The notes: a model not told the origin generated them from the letters alone. 64,000 bases of DNA from Aradus depressus (GCA_963662175.1 OY759217.1:20628679-20692678), one strand, 5' to 3'. Numbered from the stretch's first letter, positions 21,334 through 32,126 are shown. Numbers and translations are program-made.

Positions 21334-21781
21334 ATTATTTGGTGGTAGGCAGATGTAGTGGACTAACTTGTTAAATAAGTAATTAGATTTATCAGTCCAA
21401 CACAATTTTTTTATTTATACCACAACTAGTTTCGGCAATTTGCCATCTTCAGGTGGTGAATCTGAACATACATAAACCAAAAATTAAATTAGAACTTACG
21501 AGCTTTTACAGTTCATGTCAATCATTAACTGATAAATAAATAAGTTAAAAATAAAATATAACAATTTAAAAATACGTAACAATTACCAAAAGTACAATTA
21601 GTTACAATATTTGAATTAAAAAAAGTACAATAAATTAAAATATTCTGAATTGAAATACCTTTCTAGAGAAGAGGTCAAGGGACACGTTTATATTTTATTT
21701 GTAACTTATTTATTTATCAGTTAATGATTGACATGCACTGTAAAAGCTCTGACAAAAGACTGATAAATCTAATTACTTATT
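21334..21781 (+). mobile_element. Palindromic ribozyme-bearing retroelement, one arm deleted
   Basis: The 13-bp direct repeat TAAGGTAAGTTAT (21321-21333 and 21782-21794) flanks it. A tail of about 37 bp precedes the first arm (21371-21560). The second arm returns in inverted order (21688-21781) but lacks about 130 bp including the ribozyme region. The layout matches the elements at 10.7 and 29.2 kb. Confidence 0.7.
21419..21457 (-). ncRNA. Hammerhead-ribozyme-like motif
   Basis: On the minus strand: ACCAC (stem I), CUGAAGA, extra U, GGCA..UGCC-type stem II, GAAA, ACU/AGU stem III with no loop, U cleavage base, GUGGU pairing perfectly with ACCAC. It has the best stem I and II pairing of the set. 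Confidence 0.65.
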
Positions 21782-21896
21782 TAAGGTAAGTTATGTCACC
21801 ATATATATATAATATTTTATAATCCTATATCCCGCCTCTAATTCCACGACACACTCACAAACCCATAGTTAGGAATGTAGAAAATAATAAATAACG

Positions 21897-22693
21897 TGTG
21901 ATGAAAACTTGGTTGCTACCACATTTCCTGTAGAAATTTGATCTCTTTTGTTTATTTAAATTTTGATTTCTACAGTAGTTTGCCGAAAATTGCCCTAAAA
22001 AAATATAATCAATAATTTAAGACGTGCAATTTTTAAGAAAGTACACGTATACAACGAAAAAAATTCAATTAAACAAACTTTACACTTGGATTCACAAAGA
22101 GATACCAATTTTTAATAATTTTAAATAATATTAATTTCTAATCCAAAGGTTTTTTAAATGATACTACTGGGACTACAGGGAAGATGAATAGGATAGAATT
22201 TGAAGAGGACAAATAATTGGGTTATTATCTATATTTACATATTTAAATTTAAAAAAAACTTATTTGAACAAACAAAACAAAAATTTACAATGGCACAAAA
22301 ACATTAAATTAATACTTAAAAAACTATTTCTTTTTTTATTTGGGCATATTGAAAAATATATATTATTAATTGTACCTTCTCGACGCCTCTACCACAAAAA
22401 CCAGACCCCGTCAACTCTTCACACTTTAATTCCACCCCAGTCAACTTTCATCTAATTGTTCAATTTCATTTTATTTAAAACATATCAAAACCACATGCAC
22501 CGTTTTAGAGCTAGCTCACGACTTCATTACATTTTTAACACTATTTCACAGCTGTTTTTTATATGTTTTCTTGTTTTGTTTCTCAAACACCTTGATATAT
22601 ATCTAATATATATATGATATTAGATTATAATAAAAAAATTACCTCTTTTCATTAAAATATTCATTAAAAAAATGTTCCGTAGTGTACATCACA
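21897..22693 (-). repeat. LTR (3' LTR in sense direction)
   Basis: 797 bp, TGTGATG to CATCACA (7-bp inverted ends). In sense orientation a TATAAAAA element lies about 140 bp from the start and AATAAA signals follow. It contains the ATTTCTACAGGAAATGTGG block shared with the older LTR-like repeats. Confidence 0.9.
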
Positions 22694-22713
22694 TTTGCCT
22701 TTTCCTTCTTTTT
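22694..22713 (-). other. Polypurine tract
   Basis: Immediately inside the 3' LTR the minus strand reads AAAAAGAAGGAAAAGG followed by CAAA, a purine-rich plus-strand primer site in the expected position. Confidence 0.6.
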
Positions 22714-24749
22714 AAAAAAAAATGTTTGTTCACAAAATTTTTTTTTTTTTTTTTTTTATATAAGTTCTTTCAGATTTAATTTCTTCCTATACACAGGTTG
22801 ATTAGCTTCTTCCTCGAATCCACATAAGCTTCCTCCTTCAATACACAGATGGATTAACGTCTTCCTCCAATTCACATGATGGGCTCCTCCTCGGACGCAC
22901 ATGTTGGCTGGCTCCTTGATGTCTTCAACTCATTGATCAACGATGTATCGAAGTCTCTCTCTCACTTACACTCACTGATTTATTTTTTATATGCCCATTT
23001 CGACGCTCTTTTTATACATATATGCCCATTTTTTATTTTTTTTTATTACTATTTACAATTATTAAACTTATATATATACGTACCTAATTTCTAATAAACA
23101 AAAACAAATATTAATCTAAAAAAATTACAATTAATCCTTAACCTAAAAAAAAATGTTAACTTAAATTTATAAAAATTTGAACTAATTGAACATAAAAAAA
23201 AATATAATACTAAATTTTTACATATTTACAGGATCAGTCATAGTCATGAAATTAAGTTTGGAAATAATCAAGTTGAATGCAGATTTAAGAAATTGCCAAT
23301 TAATTTTACTTTCCGCCTTTACCATCAATATAACATTTGTATGTATTCAAAATAATTATATAATTAATTATATATTATATATATAAAAAAAAATTTACTT
23401 GAAATAAAAATTAAATAAATCCTTTTTTATTTACTTCATCACACTTCCAAAATATTACTTAACAATCAAAATTAGGCCTCACGCCGGGTAATAAGGAATA
23501 CAAATTTAATTTATTTAATATATATAGTACTTGTCTTTTGAGGTATTAATTTCTTTGAGACGTCCTTCATACTTCCTAACTAAAAAAAAATGTATCTCAC
23601 ATATATTTTTACTTCAACTTCCTTCTCTACTAATAACTCCCTAATAATAATAACTTCATCGTTGACGTAGCAAAAATACGGTTCCTCCTATCTCAGGTAG
23701 GCAACCAACACTACATCATAAATCTCCTATATATATATCGCTAGTTCTTTCTAGTCGACACAAAAAAATCATCTCTCGCAGATCAAAAAAAAATATAAAT
23801 CTCCAATTAATCACTAGCTCTTACTAGGATTAAAAAAATAATTTCTCCCAAAACAAATCTATATAATCCCGACGTCTAAAAGAATGTCATCAGCAATTAA
23901 TTCAAAACTTCTCTAATTAATATTGCCCTTTGTTTGTTCCTATTCCTAAAGTTATATAATTTGCTCCTACAACTCTTCCCATTCTCATCTACTCTCTCTA
24001 TTAAACGAATTTACGTAGAAAAAACATGTTACTCAAATAATAAATGAACTTGCCTAAATAATAGAATTTATAATAACAAAAATTTACTAACCTATGCATA
24101 CATACAATTTATATAATATATTATCCTTTCAAGGCTTCTATACATTTTCGTTCGTCTTTCTAATTTATAATATTATTATGATTTAGTCACGTCCGGTATC
24201 CTAGCTGAACAGTTCCGAAACAGAAAATCTGTCCCCTTGACTCGGCCTCAGGAAGTTCGTCATGTCTCCAAAGAGATCTAGGCATCTCTCAGCCTGCTGA
24301 TTTTATCTTTCTAACATTTGTAATAAAAAATATAATAAAAAAAATCTATCTTCTTCCATATTATGTTCGTTCAAAATCAATCAGTTATATGTATATGTTT
24401 TAATTTTCAATAAAATCGTTATTAATAAGTAACTTCTAAATAAAGAACTTTCACATATTAAATTTGGGTGACTAATCCTTAAATATAATTCTCAGATAAT
24501 TTTATACTGATCCTAACATATAATCTAATCCTAAAAAAAATATAAATCCTAATTAATTTCAACGCAGAACTATACCAAAATTCTCTCATCCAAAAAATAA
24601 ATTTATCATTCATACTATTATATTATTAATGTCACTTCGTCATATTTTTAATTAATTCTAATTCTGTCATTTTAGTCTGTCAGTCATTTCCTCAAACTCA
24701 TCCGAGTTGCAAAAAAACATAGGTTCACTATAAAAAGTGGCTAATGCAA
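22714..24749. other. Non-coding interior of the LTR element
   Basis: Two kilobases of T-rich (plus strand) sequence downstream of the gag-like gene with no long frame in the sense direction. Near 22790-22920 a loose tandem of about 30 bp (CTTCCTC..ACACA..GATT) is present. This is where pol would lie in a full element. Confidence 0.6.
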
Positions 24750-25988
24750 TTATATTGCAAAGCCCAAATTTAATTTTATCTTTTTCCGGATGCCCCGGCG
24801 AATTATGTCTTTAAAAATCCCCTCCCCCTTTTCTAAATATTTGTTCAGTGTTAATTTTGTCCTTAATACCTGTTTAAATTCTCTTACTCCTTTTTTAAAA
24901 TTGTTCTTATGTCTTTTATTAACCTCCTTTCTGTTTCCAGTTTGTCTGTAAGTTTTAACTATATTTTCCTTAAATTTAAAATTTGTCTTTTGTTTGTTGT
25001 CCTCAGTCTGTTCGTTTGTTTTGTCTAATAACATCCAAATGTTCCTTTCACTCTGTCCATCCACATCAACATTCATCATATTTTCTTGAATTTCACTTAA
25101 TTCTAATTTTTCTACATTTTGACTCTCTTCCTCCACATCTTTCTCTAAAATTTGGGTCTGTTCCTCCCCACTGTTATTCTCTGTTCCTTCTTCGTGAACT
25201 CCCTCTACACGGCTTATTCGTTCAGAAATTACAGCTGTTTGGACGCTATTGTCCTCCCCAACTCTTGACAACTTCGATTCTAAAATTCGAAACCGCTCAT
25301 CACAGTTTTCTTTTGCAACACTTAGTTTACAGATTATTCCTTCCATCTGAATTTTCACTCCCTCGTCCAAAATGCTTATTTTTTGATTAAATTCCCCCTT
25401 TAAACTTTCTGCTACCTGATCAACTTTGTCTTCTAACTCTTGATTTTTTATTTCTAAACTCCCTATTTGATCCTTCAAGCTATCCACCTGCTTATCTAAT
25501 CTCACCTCTAAATCTTTAATGTCACCCCTTAAGTTTGTCTCTAATTTTCCTAATTTGTCCCCCATTTCCCTTTTTAAATTTGTCTCTAAATTTCCTAATT
25601 TATTACTTTGCTCTTCCATTTTTTGATTGATATTTCCAATATCCCCCCTTAATTCTTTTCCCTGTTCTTCTATTTTTTGATTGATATTTCCAATATCCCC
25701 CCTTAAATTTCCCATATCCCCCCTTAAATTTCCCATATCCCCAGTTAACTTTGTCAACACAACACGGAGCCATTCCATATCAGGAGCAGCAATGCCCTCT
25801 TTTTCTTTATCTTTATTTACCCCCTCCCCTTGCGACTCCTCACCTGTACCCTGCATGGACTCCATTGCGGCTGGAGTCTCCCTTTCTCTATCTTCCGATA
25901 ACTCCATATCGGATCTTTCCTCCGAACTTGACCCTTCCTCTCTACTTTCCTCCTCTAATCTTCTCGCTTGTCCTCTGGTAATTGGCAT
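24750..25988 (-). CDS. gag-like coiled-coil protein of the LTR element
   Basis: An intact 412-codon frame. Residues 1-14 (MPITRGQARRLEEE) resemble the start of many arthropod Ty3-type gag proteins. Residues 15-75 are acidic and serine-rich. From about 85 to 230 there is a long coiled coil with internal repeats (GDMGNLR twice then GDIGNINQK twice, and GKLETNL-type units). The C-terminal 80 residues are strongly basic and end IRRGIRKKIKLNLGFAI. No CCHC knuckle or major homology region was found. It could assemble particles or bind RNA through the basic tail, but that is inference. The open frame agrees with the element's youth. ATG at 25988 is the first in frame after an upstream stop-rich leader of about 260 bp. 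Confidence 0.8.
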   Translation of the reverse strand: MPITRGQARRLEEESREEGSSSEERSDMELSEDRERETPAAMESMQGTGEESQGEGVNKDKEKEGIAAPDMEWLRVVLTKLTGDMGNLRGDMGNLRGDIGNINQKIEEQGKELRGDIGNINQKMEEQSNKLGNLETNLKREMGDKLGKLETNLRGDIKDLEVRLDKQVDSLKDQIGSLEIKNQELEDKVDQVAESLKGEFNQKISILDEGVKIQMEGIICKLSVAKENCDERFRILESKLSRVGEDNSVQTAVISERISRVEGVHEEGTENNSGEEQTQILEKDVEEESQNVEKLELSEIQENMMNVDVDGQSERNIWMLLDKTNEQTEDNKQKTNFKFKENIVKTYRQTGNRKEVNKRHKNNFKKGVREFKQVLRTKLTLNKYLEKGEGIFKDIIRRGIRKKIKLNLGFAI

Positions 25989-26226
25989 TTTCTTACTTTA
26001 CTAAATATATAATTACTAAACAAAAACAATGTTATATAAAATAGTAACCTTCTTTTGAAGTTGGCAAAAAAAATATTATTTCTCAAAATTAAATGTAACC
26101 CTTATTTGTCTCTATTCTATCCTTTTCATCTTTTTCAACCTGTTTCCCTACTTTAATTAATATAAAAAAAAATTCTCCCATCAAGGTTTTGCCAAAATAT
26201 GATGGGGCTTTGTGGCGAAAATCGTC

Positions 26227-26244
26227 CACACAAGGGATATGCCA
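26227..26244 (-). other. Possible primer binding site
   Basis: Four bases inside the 5' LTR the minus strand reads TGGCATATCCCTTG, beginning with the TGG that pairs to a tRNA CCA end. The matching tRNA was not identified, so this is tentative. Confidence 0.3.
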
Positions 26245-26248
26245 AAAA

Positions 26249-27045
26249 TGTGATGAAAACTTGGTTGCTACCACATTTCCTGTAGAAATTTGATCTCTTT
26301 TGTTTATTTAAATTTTGATTTCTACAGTAGTTTGCCGAAAATTGCCCTAAAAAAATATAATCAATAATTTAAGACGTGCAATTTTTAAGAAAGTACACGT
26401 ATACAACGAAAAAAATTCAATTAAACAAACTTTACACTTGGATTCACAAAGAGATACCAATTTTTAATAATTTTAAATAATATTAATTTCTAATCCAAAG
26501 GTTTTTTAAATGATACTACTGGGACTACAGGGAAGATGAATAGGATAGAATTTGAAGAGGACAAATAATTGGGTTATTATCTATATTTACATATTTAAAT
26601 TTAAAAAAAACTTATTTGAACAAACAAAACAAAAATTTACAATGGCACAAAAACATTAAATTAATACTTAAAAAACTATTTCTTTTTTTATTTGGGCATA
26701 TTGAAAAATATATATTATTAATTGTACCTTCTCGACGCCTCTACCACAAAAACCAGACCCCGTCAACTCTTCACACTTTAATTCCACCCCAGTCAACTTT
26801 CATCTAATTGTTCAATTTCATTTTATTTAAAACATATCAAAACCACATGCACCGTTTTAGAGCTAGCTCACGACTTCATTACATTTTTAACACTATTTCA
26901 CAGCTGTTTTTTATATGTTTTCTTGTTTTGTTTCTCAAACACCTTGATATATATCTAATATATATATGATATTAGATTATAATAAAAAAATTACCTCTTT
27001 TCATTAAAATATTCATTAAAAAAATGTTCCGTAGTGTACATCACA
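26249..27045 (-). repeat. LTR (5' LTR in sense direction)
   Basis: 797 bp, the same as the copy at 21897 (constant offset of 4352), as far as can be read base for base. It would drive the gag-like gene. Confidence 0.9.
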
Positions 27046-27049
27046 AACG

Positions 27050-27885
27050 ATGTATTAATATAATGTTGTATAATATAATGTAGATAGAGAATGTTAAAAT
27101 TGTTTAGAACTTCATAGACCCAAATAAGAAGCTTATAGAACAAATAGACTAAATGGAACATTCTAGAAGCAATGGCTTCTATAACGTATACTTTAATATA
27201 TTTTCTATATAAGATATGTGAAATTATGTATGGGGTAATCATGATAAATATATATAGTAAGATATGGTAAAAATAATATGTAAAGATAAATACCTGTAGA
27301 TATAGAAAAGTCAGGTTAGGTATAGACCTTTTGGAACATGGGTCCAGAACATTCGATGGCGCTATATATAGTTCCTGGACTCTCAGATATAGTCACTTAT
27401 AGATAGTCAGTCATAGATATAGTCAGTCATAGATAGTCAGTCACATACAGAGATAGTCAGATATAGTTGATATAGTTATTCAGTCTCACTCACTATTACC
27501 TTGTTATTGTAAATTCTTGTAAAAGCACAGTCTGTTCATTTTATTTATATCCAGTTTCTTTATTGTTCCTCTATGTGAGCTGTTGCCCTGTGGTCAATTG
27601 TAAGTAGCAAATATATATAAATTTATGTAACTTGTCTGACTTCTTTATTATTTTTTATTACGATCTGTCCGACCTTATACATGTAAAAACGCCAGAAATC
27701 GCATTTATATTATTTTCTTATTAATTTCATAATAAACGATCACAGATCCGTAATAGTTATGTCATCGGATTCAAAGGAATTCCTGATTTCAGCCTGTCCG
27801 AGAACATGACATCTCCATTTTTCATAATTGTATAAACACAAAATTGTACTGTATGTGTTCCCAAACCCCCTAACGACAACACTTT
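27050..27885. promoter_or_regulatory. Promoter-like AT-rich region, possible solo LTR
   Basis: A perfect three-unit heat-shock element pattern GAAcaTTCtaGAA occurs at 27156-27168, with a further GAACATTC at about 27347. TATATATA follows at 27363-27370 and arthropod initiator-like TCAGT motifs are repeated downstream in an AGATAGTCAGTCAT-type short tandem (27390-27480). AT-rich sequence with AAATATATATAA follows. No coding sequence is attached. Confidence 0.3.
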
Positions 27886-28308
27886 CATACTGGTATTATT
27901 GGGTATGAGTTGGCGTCAGAGCTATAATTTTGTTTCGCTTACAGCATAATTCTTATACCCAGTAATGGCTTTTTTTTTTCATTATTACTAGTTTAAAAAA
28001 AAATAAGAAAAAATTAAATATATGTTATGTGGCCATTACAGAACTTTCTACCATCCACCCTTACAGATCACTCTCTCTCCCCCTTCCCCCTCTCAAAATC
28101 ATTTCATACTGACATTACTGGGTATAAGAAAGTCACTCTCAAAATTGCGCTGTACTATGAAAAAAAATAATAGCTCTGACGCCAACTCATTACTTTCATA
28201 TACCCAGTAATGCCAGTATGAAATGATTTTGAGAAGGGGAAGTGGAGAGAGAGTGATCTGTAAGTGTGGTTGGTATAAAAATGCCCTTTAATAGCCACAT
28301 CACATAAG
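27886..28308. mobile_element. MITE, full copy plus partial copy
   Basis: A complete copy occupies 28025-28308: GTGGCCATTACAGAACTTTC at the left and complementary GCCCTTTAATAGCCACAT at the right, with AGATCACTCTCTCTCCCCC and TCATTTCATACTGACATTAC inside both arms. A fragment at 27886-27970 (TTTCATACTGGTATTATTGG) belongs to the same family. Further members are at 20684, 6565 and 42790. Confidence 0.75.
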
Positions 28309-28804
28309 TATATTTCTTATAAATAATAACTATATCATATATGTATAAATAAAATTAATTTTATTTTGCGTGAAGCCCCGCCAGAGCAGGGCCAGTTGAG
28401 GTGGCGGTGTTGTTGACCAGCCACCTCATCAACTGACTCAAGAATTTCGTTTTTTTGTTCCTTGGATCATGTTTTATTAGTGAAAAAAAAATCTTTATTA
28501 TTCATCTTATTTGTGATTATATTTTATGACGGTAATTTCGGTTGTTGAATAAATTTTGGAAACTAATTCTAAGATCTCAGCAACGTTGCTAGCACACAGT
28601 TTCTTGTTTCAAGATACCTGAGTCTTGTGTTCGTCTCCACTGAAGGCTTCGAGGTTGTCATCTTCCGTGACAGTGATGAACACTGATTAGATTTTCCTAT
28701 ATTTATTTAGAGTTCGATCTATAATATTTTCTATAATATTTGCAAATAATAAAAACAATAAGTTTTTAACGAGGTTAACAGTTCCAAATCAAACATCTTC
28801 GAAG

Positions 28805-29170
28805 AATTGACACTGCCACTTTGACAAAACTACACGTGAAAAACGCTTACATAAACTATGTACACTCCAAGTCACCAAACAATTAAATCATCATCTCGGC
28901 TTTCATTTGGACACAAAATTAACATGGAATCAACACAAACAAAATCTCACGGAAGCACATACCAGACTATCGCAACTCTACCTCCTCATCAATAGAAAAT
29001 CGCCACTAAAGTAGACCTGCAGGATTCTCCTCTACACAACACTACTCAGATCACTCATTATTCACATATGCAGCACCCATCTGGCTGGGCACAAACGAAA
29101 CAAACATGCAAAAACTTCGAAGATTTGAAAATAAGGTTCCCTGTTTGGCAGTAAACGAACACCCAAATTC
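28805..29170 (+). pseudogene. Jockey-like LINE reverse transcriptase C-terminal region
   Basis: Broken frames give FIWTQN, SPLK, RILLYTTLLRSLFTYAAPIW-like and MQKLRRFENKVPCLAVNEHP, the post-RT region of jockey/R1-type LINEs (AAPIWLG corresponds to the conserved GAPIW). The fragment resumes after a 279-bp insertion at 29450. Several stops interrupt it. Confidence 0.75.
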
Positions 29171-29248
29171 ATATGTGATAGTAAGATGTTGTAGGACGAG
29201 ATTTCTAATAGAAATAAAAGACGTTGTCGTCCCACTGTTTTATTTTAC

Positions 29249-29290
29249 ACCAGAACCGGTTTTCGACGCAACAGCGTCATCATCAGTGGT
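29249..29290 (-). ncRNA. Hammerhead-ribozyme-like motif
   Basis: ACCA, CUGAUGA, extra U, stem II GACGC/GCGUC with UGUU loop, GAAA, palindromic AACC/GGUU stem III, cleavage base C, UGGU. All pairs are perfect. Confidence 0.65.
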
Positions 29291-29365
29291 TCATCCCACC
29301 CACACAGCACTGCGGTTGGAAGACAACGGTTGATTTCCAACCGCTGTGCTGTGTGGGTGGGATGA

Positions 29366-29407
29366 ACCACTGATGATGACGCTGTTGCGTCGAAAACCGG
29401 TTCTGGT
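29366..29407 (+). ncRNA. Hammerhead-ribozyme-like motif
   Basis: Identical in layout to the motif at 29249-29290 but on the plus strand: CTGATGA at 29370-29376, extra T 29377, stem II 29378-29391, GAAA 29392-29395, TGGT at 29404-29407. Confidence 0.65.
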
Positions 29408-29449
29408 GTAAAATAAAACAGTGGGAAGACAACGTCTTTTATTTCTATT

Positions 29450-29640
29450 AACACCCTAATTCGTTGAGAAATCAGCTTTTCAGACATTGCAGACTTCCTG
29501 AAGAAAACCACCATACTCTCATCAGGAAGGGGTATCTTTGGTCTCTGATGCCGAATTTTACCAATTGAACCAAACAAATCAAAACCGGAGGCTCGACCGT
29601 CGCCATTACCAGGACATTTTATAATGACTTAAAATTTACC
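29450..29640 (+). pseudogene. Jockey-like LINE, continuation
   Basis: Frame reading LRNQLFRHCRLPEENHHTLI continues the LINE broken at 29170. The two halves are separated only by the palindromic element and its target duplication. Confidence 0.55.
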
Positions 29641-29696
29641 TTTATTTATTTTTTGTTTTCCTGTGTAGAGTGCTTCATAGGCACAGAAATATATAT

Positions 29697-30312
29697 GTTA
29701 CGCCGAATTGACGAAATTGCCTAGTTCGTGAACTAGGCAAAAAATTGCCGAATTCACGAATTAGGCAACCTCTTTGCCGAATTCACGTACTAGGCAAATC
29801 TACTGCCTAATACACGTAATCGGCAGTAATCATGTTGCCTAGTTCACGAATTAGGCAACTACATGCAGCGCATAGTTAGGGTACAAAAGATGTTCATGCA
29901 AAAAAGACGTAAATCTTCACGATGTAAATGTTATAAGAGTGGCTTCGTTTGTAATTCAGCTTGTCTTTCTGGAACATCCTGTAAAAACCATGATTCATTT
30001 TTTTTTTTTAATTTGACCTCTGTTTCATTGTTTTTATAAACATTTGCTAACGAATACTGTTCAATGTTGTTTAAAACCCAGTATTAAAGACATTTTTTTT
30101 CATTATTTGTGTTTTATATAATTCAATAATTCCCTATATATAATAATTGATAAATAAATCCCAATAATTCCCTATTTAGGGAATTACCCAAAAAGTGGGG
30201 GTTGCCTATTTCGCGAAATAGGCAAAATGAAACCAACAAATTGCCTAATCCATGAATTCGGCAATTTTTTGCCTAGTTCACGAATTAGGCAATTTCGTCA
30301 ATTCGGCGTAAC
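29697..30312. mobile_element. 616-bp terminal-inverted-repeat transposon
   Basis: Ends are GTTACGCCGAATTGACGAAA and its complement, with about 70 bp of inverted repeat. Palindromic cassettes of the type TTGCCTAGTTCACGAATTAG recur six or more times near both ends. Flanks are ATATATAT on each side, which may be an 8-bp duplication but is low complexity. A short cysteine-rich frame lies inside. Confidence 0.75.
29863..30039 (+). pseudogene. Cysteine-rich transposon-protein C-terminal remnant
   Basis: The frame runs MQRIVRVQKMFMQKRRK and then a cysteine-rich patch RCKCYKSGFVCNSAC, then SGTSCKNHD before low-complexity residues and a stop. The C-x-C-x6-C-x3-C-x5-C spacing resembles the C-x-C rich C-termini found in several arthropod DNA-transposon proteins. 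I cannot assign it to a named family. The domain probably survived from an autonomous parent. Confidence 0.4.
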
Positions 30313-31540
30313 ATATATATATATTTTTTTTATAAACTAATTTATTATGTCGTATCTAATTACCATGTTGTTGAACGTAAATATAAATTATTATTATTAT
30401 CAATAATTACTAACGTAAAATATTCCCTCAGTAAATTTACTATTATGAAGACGGTACAGTCGATCTCTGGAAACTGACAAACAGTAATTTGAAATGGGAG
30501 AACATCAAGTGAAAAGTCATTTTTCTTTAATGAAGCAATTAATATTTATTAAAATTACAGTAAAATACAAAAAGGGTCACAGTCAAGGAATTTGATTCCG
30601 AGCTGTCCTCAAAATCAGTTTTATTTATGAATGAAGTTTGAGACGATTCAGTCTGAAGTTAGGGCTGGCAGTATTTATCTTAATTAAGAATTTTTTTTGA
30701 ATACAGTAACATGGTCTATGGTAGGAACTAATAATAAAAACGTCATTGCTGAATCACTGTTGATGTACTTCCCCTGTACGAAATAATTAATTGGGTTTTT
30801 ACTCTATTTCCAAAACCAATTCAGTTTGGGCTAAAAATTAACAGTTGACTTAGATCGTCTGGATCCTCATACTAAAAAGCTTTGAATTTACGTATGAAAT
30901 TTTGTGTCGACACATTCTATTACGACAGCTATTGTTACCAGAGTTTTGTCTGTAATCCTCCCCTCCCTTTGGTCGATTTGACTGAAAAACAAGAGGTGTC
31001 GTCTTTATATAGTTCTAGATACACATAAAATAACATTCATTCTATCGTATTTACATATATAGTTGTCATGAAGGTTGGTTCTGGTCGACAGTGGGTATTG
31101 TATTTATTGCCTATGAAAAAACACATGGTTGTTTGAAACAAGAAAGTTATTAAACAAACAGGTCTGCTTCATGTTTATAGAACTAGTCAGTGTAAACAAT
31201 ATGTTAACTTGAGTGCTGTCAGACTGTAGATTGTTATGTAAACACAGTTCTACTGTTACATATACATACATGTTGTGCCTTCATAGAAGTATGTTTTCGA
31301 GAAACTTTGTTTCCGGAATATGACTCCGAATGTGAATTGAACTATTGTACGGATTCTGTTGTAATTAAGAGCCTGCCGGTTGTCTGTTGACCTCAGCTAG
31401 ATGCCTCCCCCATCGCCATTATCCGTTCTCATCTTTATCATTTGACTATTCCTTTTATATTTTCATCAACACAACGATTATATTTTCATCAAATGCTCCA
31501 TTCCTATTAGACTCAGAAGTGTCAAACTATGAAGTTCATA
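30313..31540. other. Spacer with F3 repeat
   Basis: 30745-31060 is an F3 copy (GATGTACTTCCCCTGTACGA, TTTGGTCGATTTGACTGAAA). The rest shows no gene or transposon ends. Confidence 0.4.
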
Positions 31541-31544
31541 ATGC

Positions 31545-31800
31545 ACTTTTACTACATACAGCTGCCAACAAGGCCCCGAACTGTGGGGGTATCGAGACTG
31601 CAGAATGCGTGGGACCAGGGTGGGTTGATACACGAGACCAGATTGTACTTGGAACTGAACTTTTGGCATCTGGTGAGACCCAATGTTCAGCTGGTTTGTC
31701 GAAGCAGAAGAATGCAATATGACGACCACCGATCGTCTCAACCAGTCAAAGCCTCACTTAAGCCATACTTTGATCCCAAGCTCCTTCAACGTTCGACCGG
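31545..31800 (+). pseudogene. LINE C-terminal relic (zinc-knuckle region)
   Basis: The frame near 31569 reads NCGGIETAE and continues with a segment matching the copy at 60488 (NCSCGGVETAEHV). Frames are broken after about 45 residues. Confidence 0.55.
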
Positions 31801-31824
31801 CAGGTGATATAGCACATGTATTGT

Positions 31825-31940
31825 GACTCATGCCCGGACTTTAACTATGAGGTTATATCGCCTACTACCAGATCGCTTTTTCGTGACTCTTGTGGACATG
31901 ACCCCGATTCTAATGTGGAAGGCAATGCGCACTCTATAAA
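31825..31940 (-). mobile_element. SINE family 1, 3' fragment
   Basis: GACTCATGCCCGGACTTTAA and TTGTGGACATGACCCCGATT match the complement of the SINE 3' part. Head missing. Confidence 0.6.
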
Positions 31941-32126
31941 GTTAATAAATAAATATCTGCCAATAAGGCTATCCATAGATCTATTATTCTGTTTGGTACA
32001 ACTAGTGGAGCTCAGTCATGCTCCGCATCTCGAGGAGCAAACCCACAACTACAAATGGCAGACCTGACGATTCAAAATATCCAGTATCCCCTGTTTTAGA
32101 TGAATAATCGATCTTCAGTTCATAAT

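Larger units (their letters stand above)
21897..27045 (-). mobile_element. Complete LTR retrotransposon, non-autonomous
   Basis: The 5149-bp element has two 797-bp LTRs and the 4-bp target duplication AACG (21893-21896 and 27046-27049). LTRs begin TGTGATG and end CATCACA. By eye the two LTRs are identical, implying a very recent insertion. A polypurine tract and the only long frame both place the sense direction on the minus strand. The 3.5-kb interior lacks protease, reverse transcriptase, RNase H and integrase. A Ty3/gypsy relationship is suggested only by the 4-bp duplication and the MPITRGQA-type gag start. Confidence 0.92.
29171..29449 (+). mobile_element. Palindromic ribozyme-bearing retroelement inside a LINE
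   Basis: A 13-bp duplication AACACCC(A/T)AATTC (29158-29170, 29450-29462) flanks it. A tail of about 38 bp (ATATGTGATAGTAAGATG..) is followed by two near-perfect inverted arms of about 115 bp (29209-29325 and 29330-29449). Each arm has one hammerhead-like motif. Confidence 0.8.

Noticed and set aside
22264..22455. 63-codon frame present twice (22264 and 26616)
   Set aside because: It lies inside both LTRs on the antisense strand; duplication reflects LTR identity, not a gene.
24983..26004. Plus-strand frames opposite the gag-like gene
   Set aside because: They are antisense shadows of the coiled-coil ORF, whose strand is fixed by the polypurine tract and the start motif.
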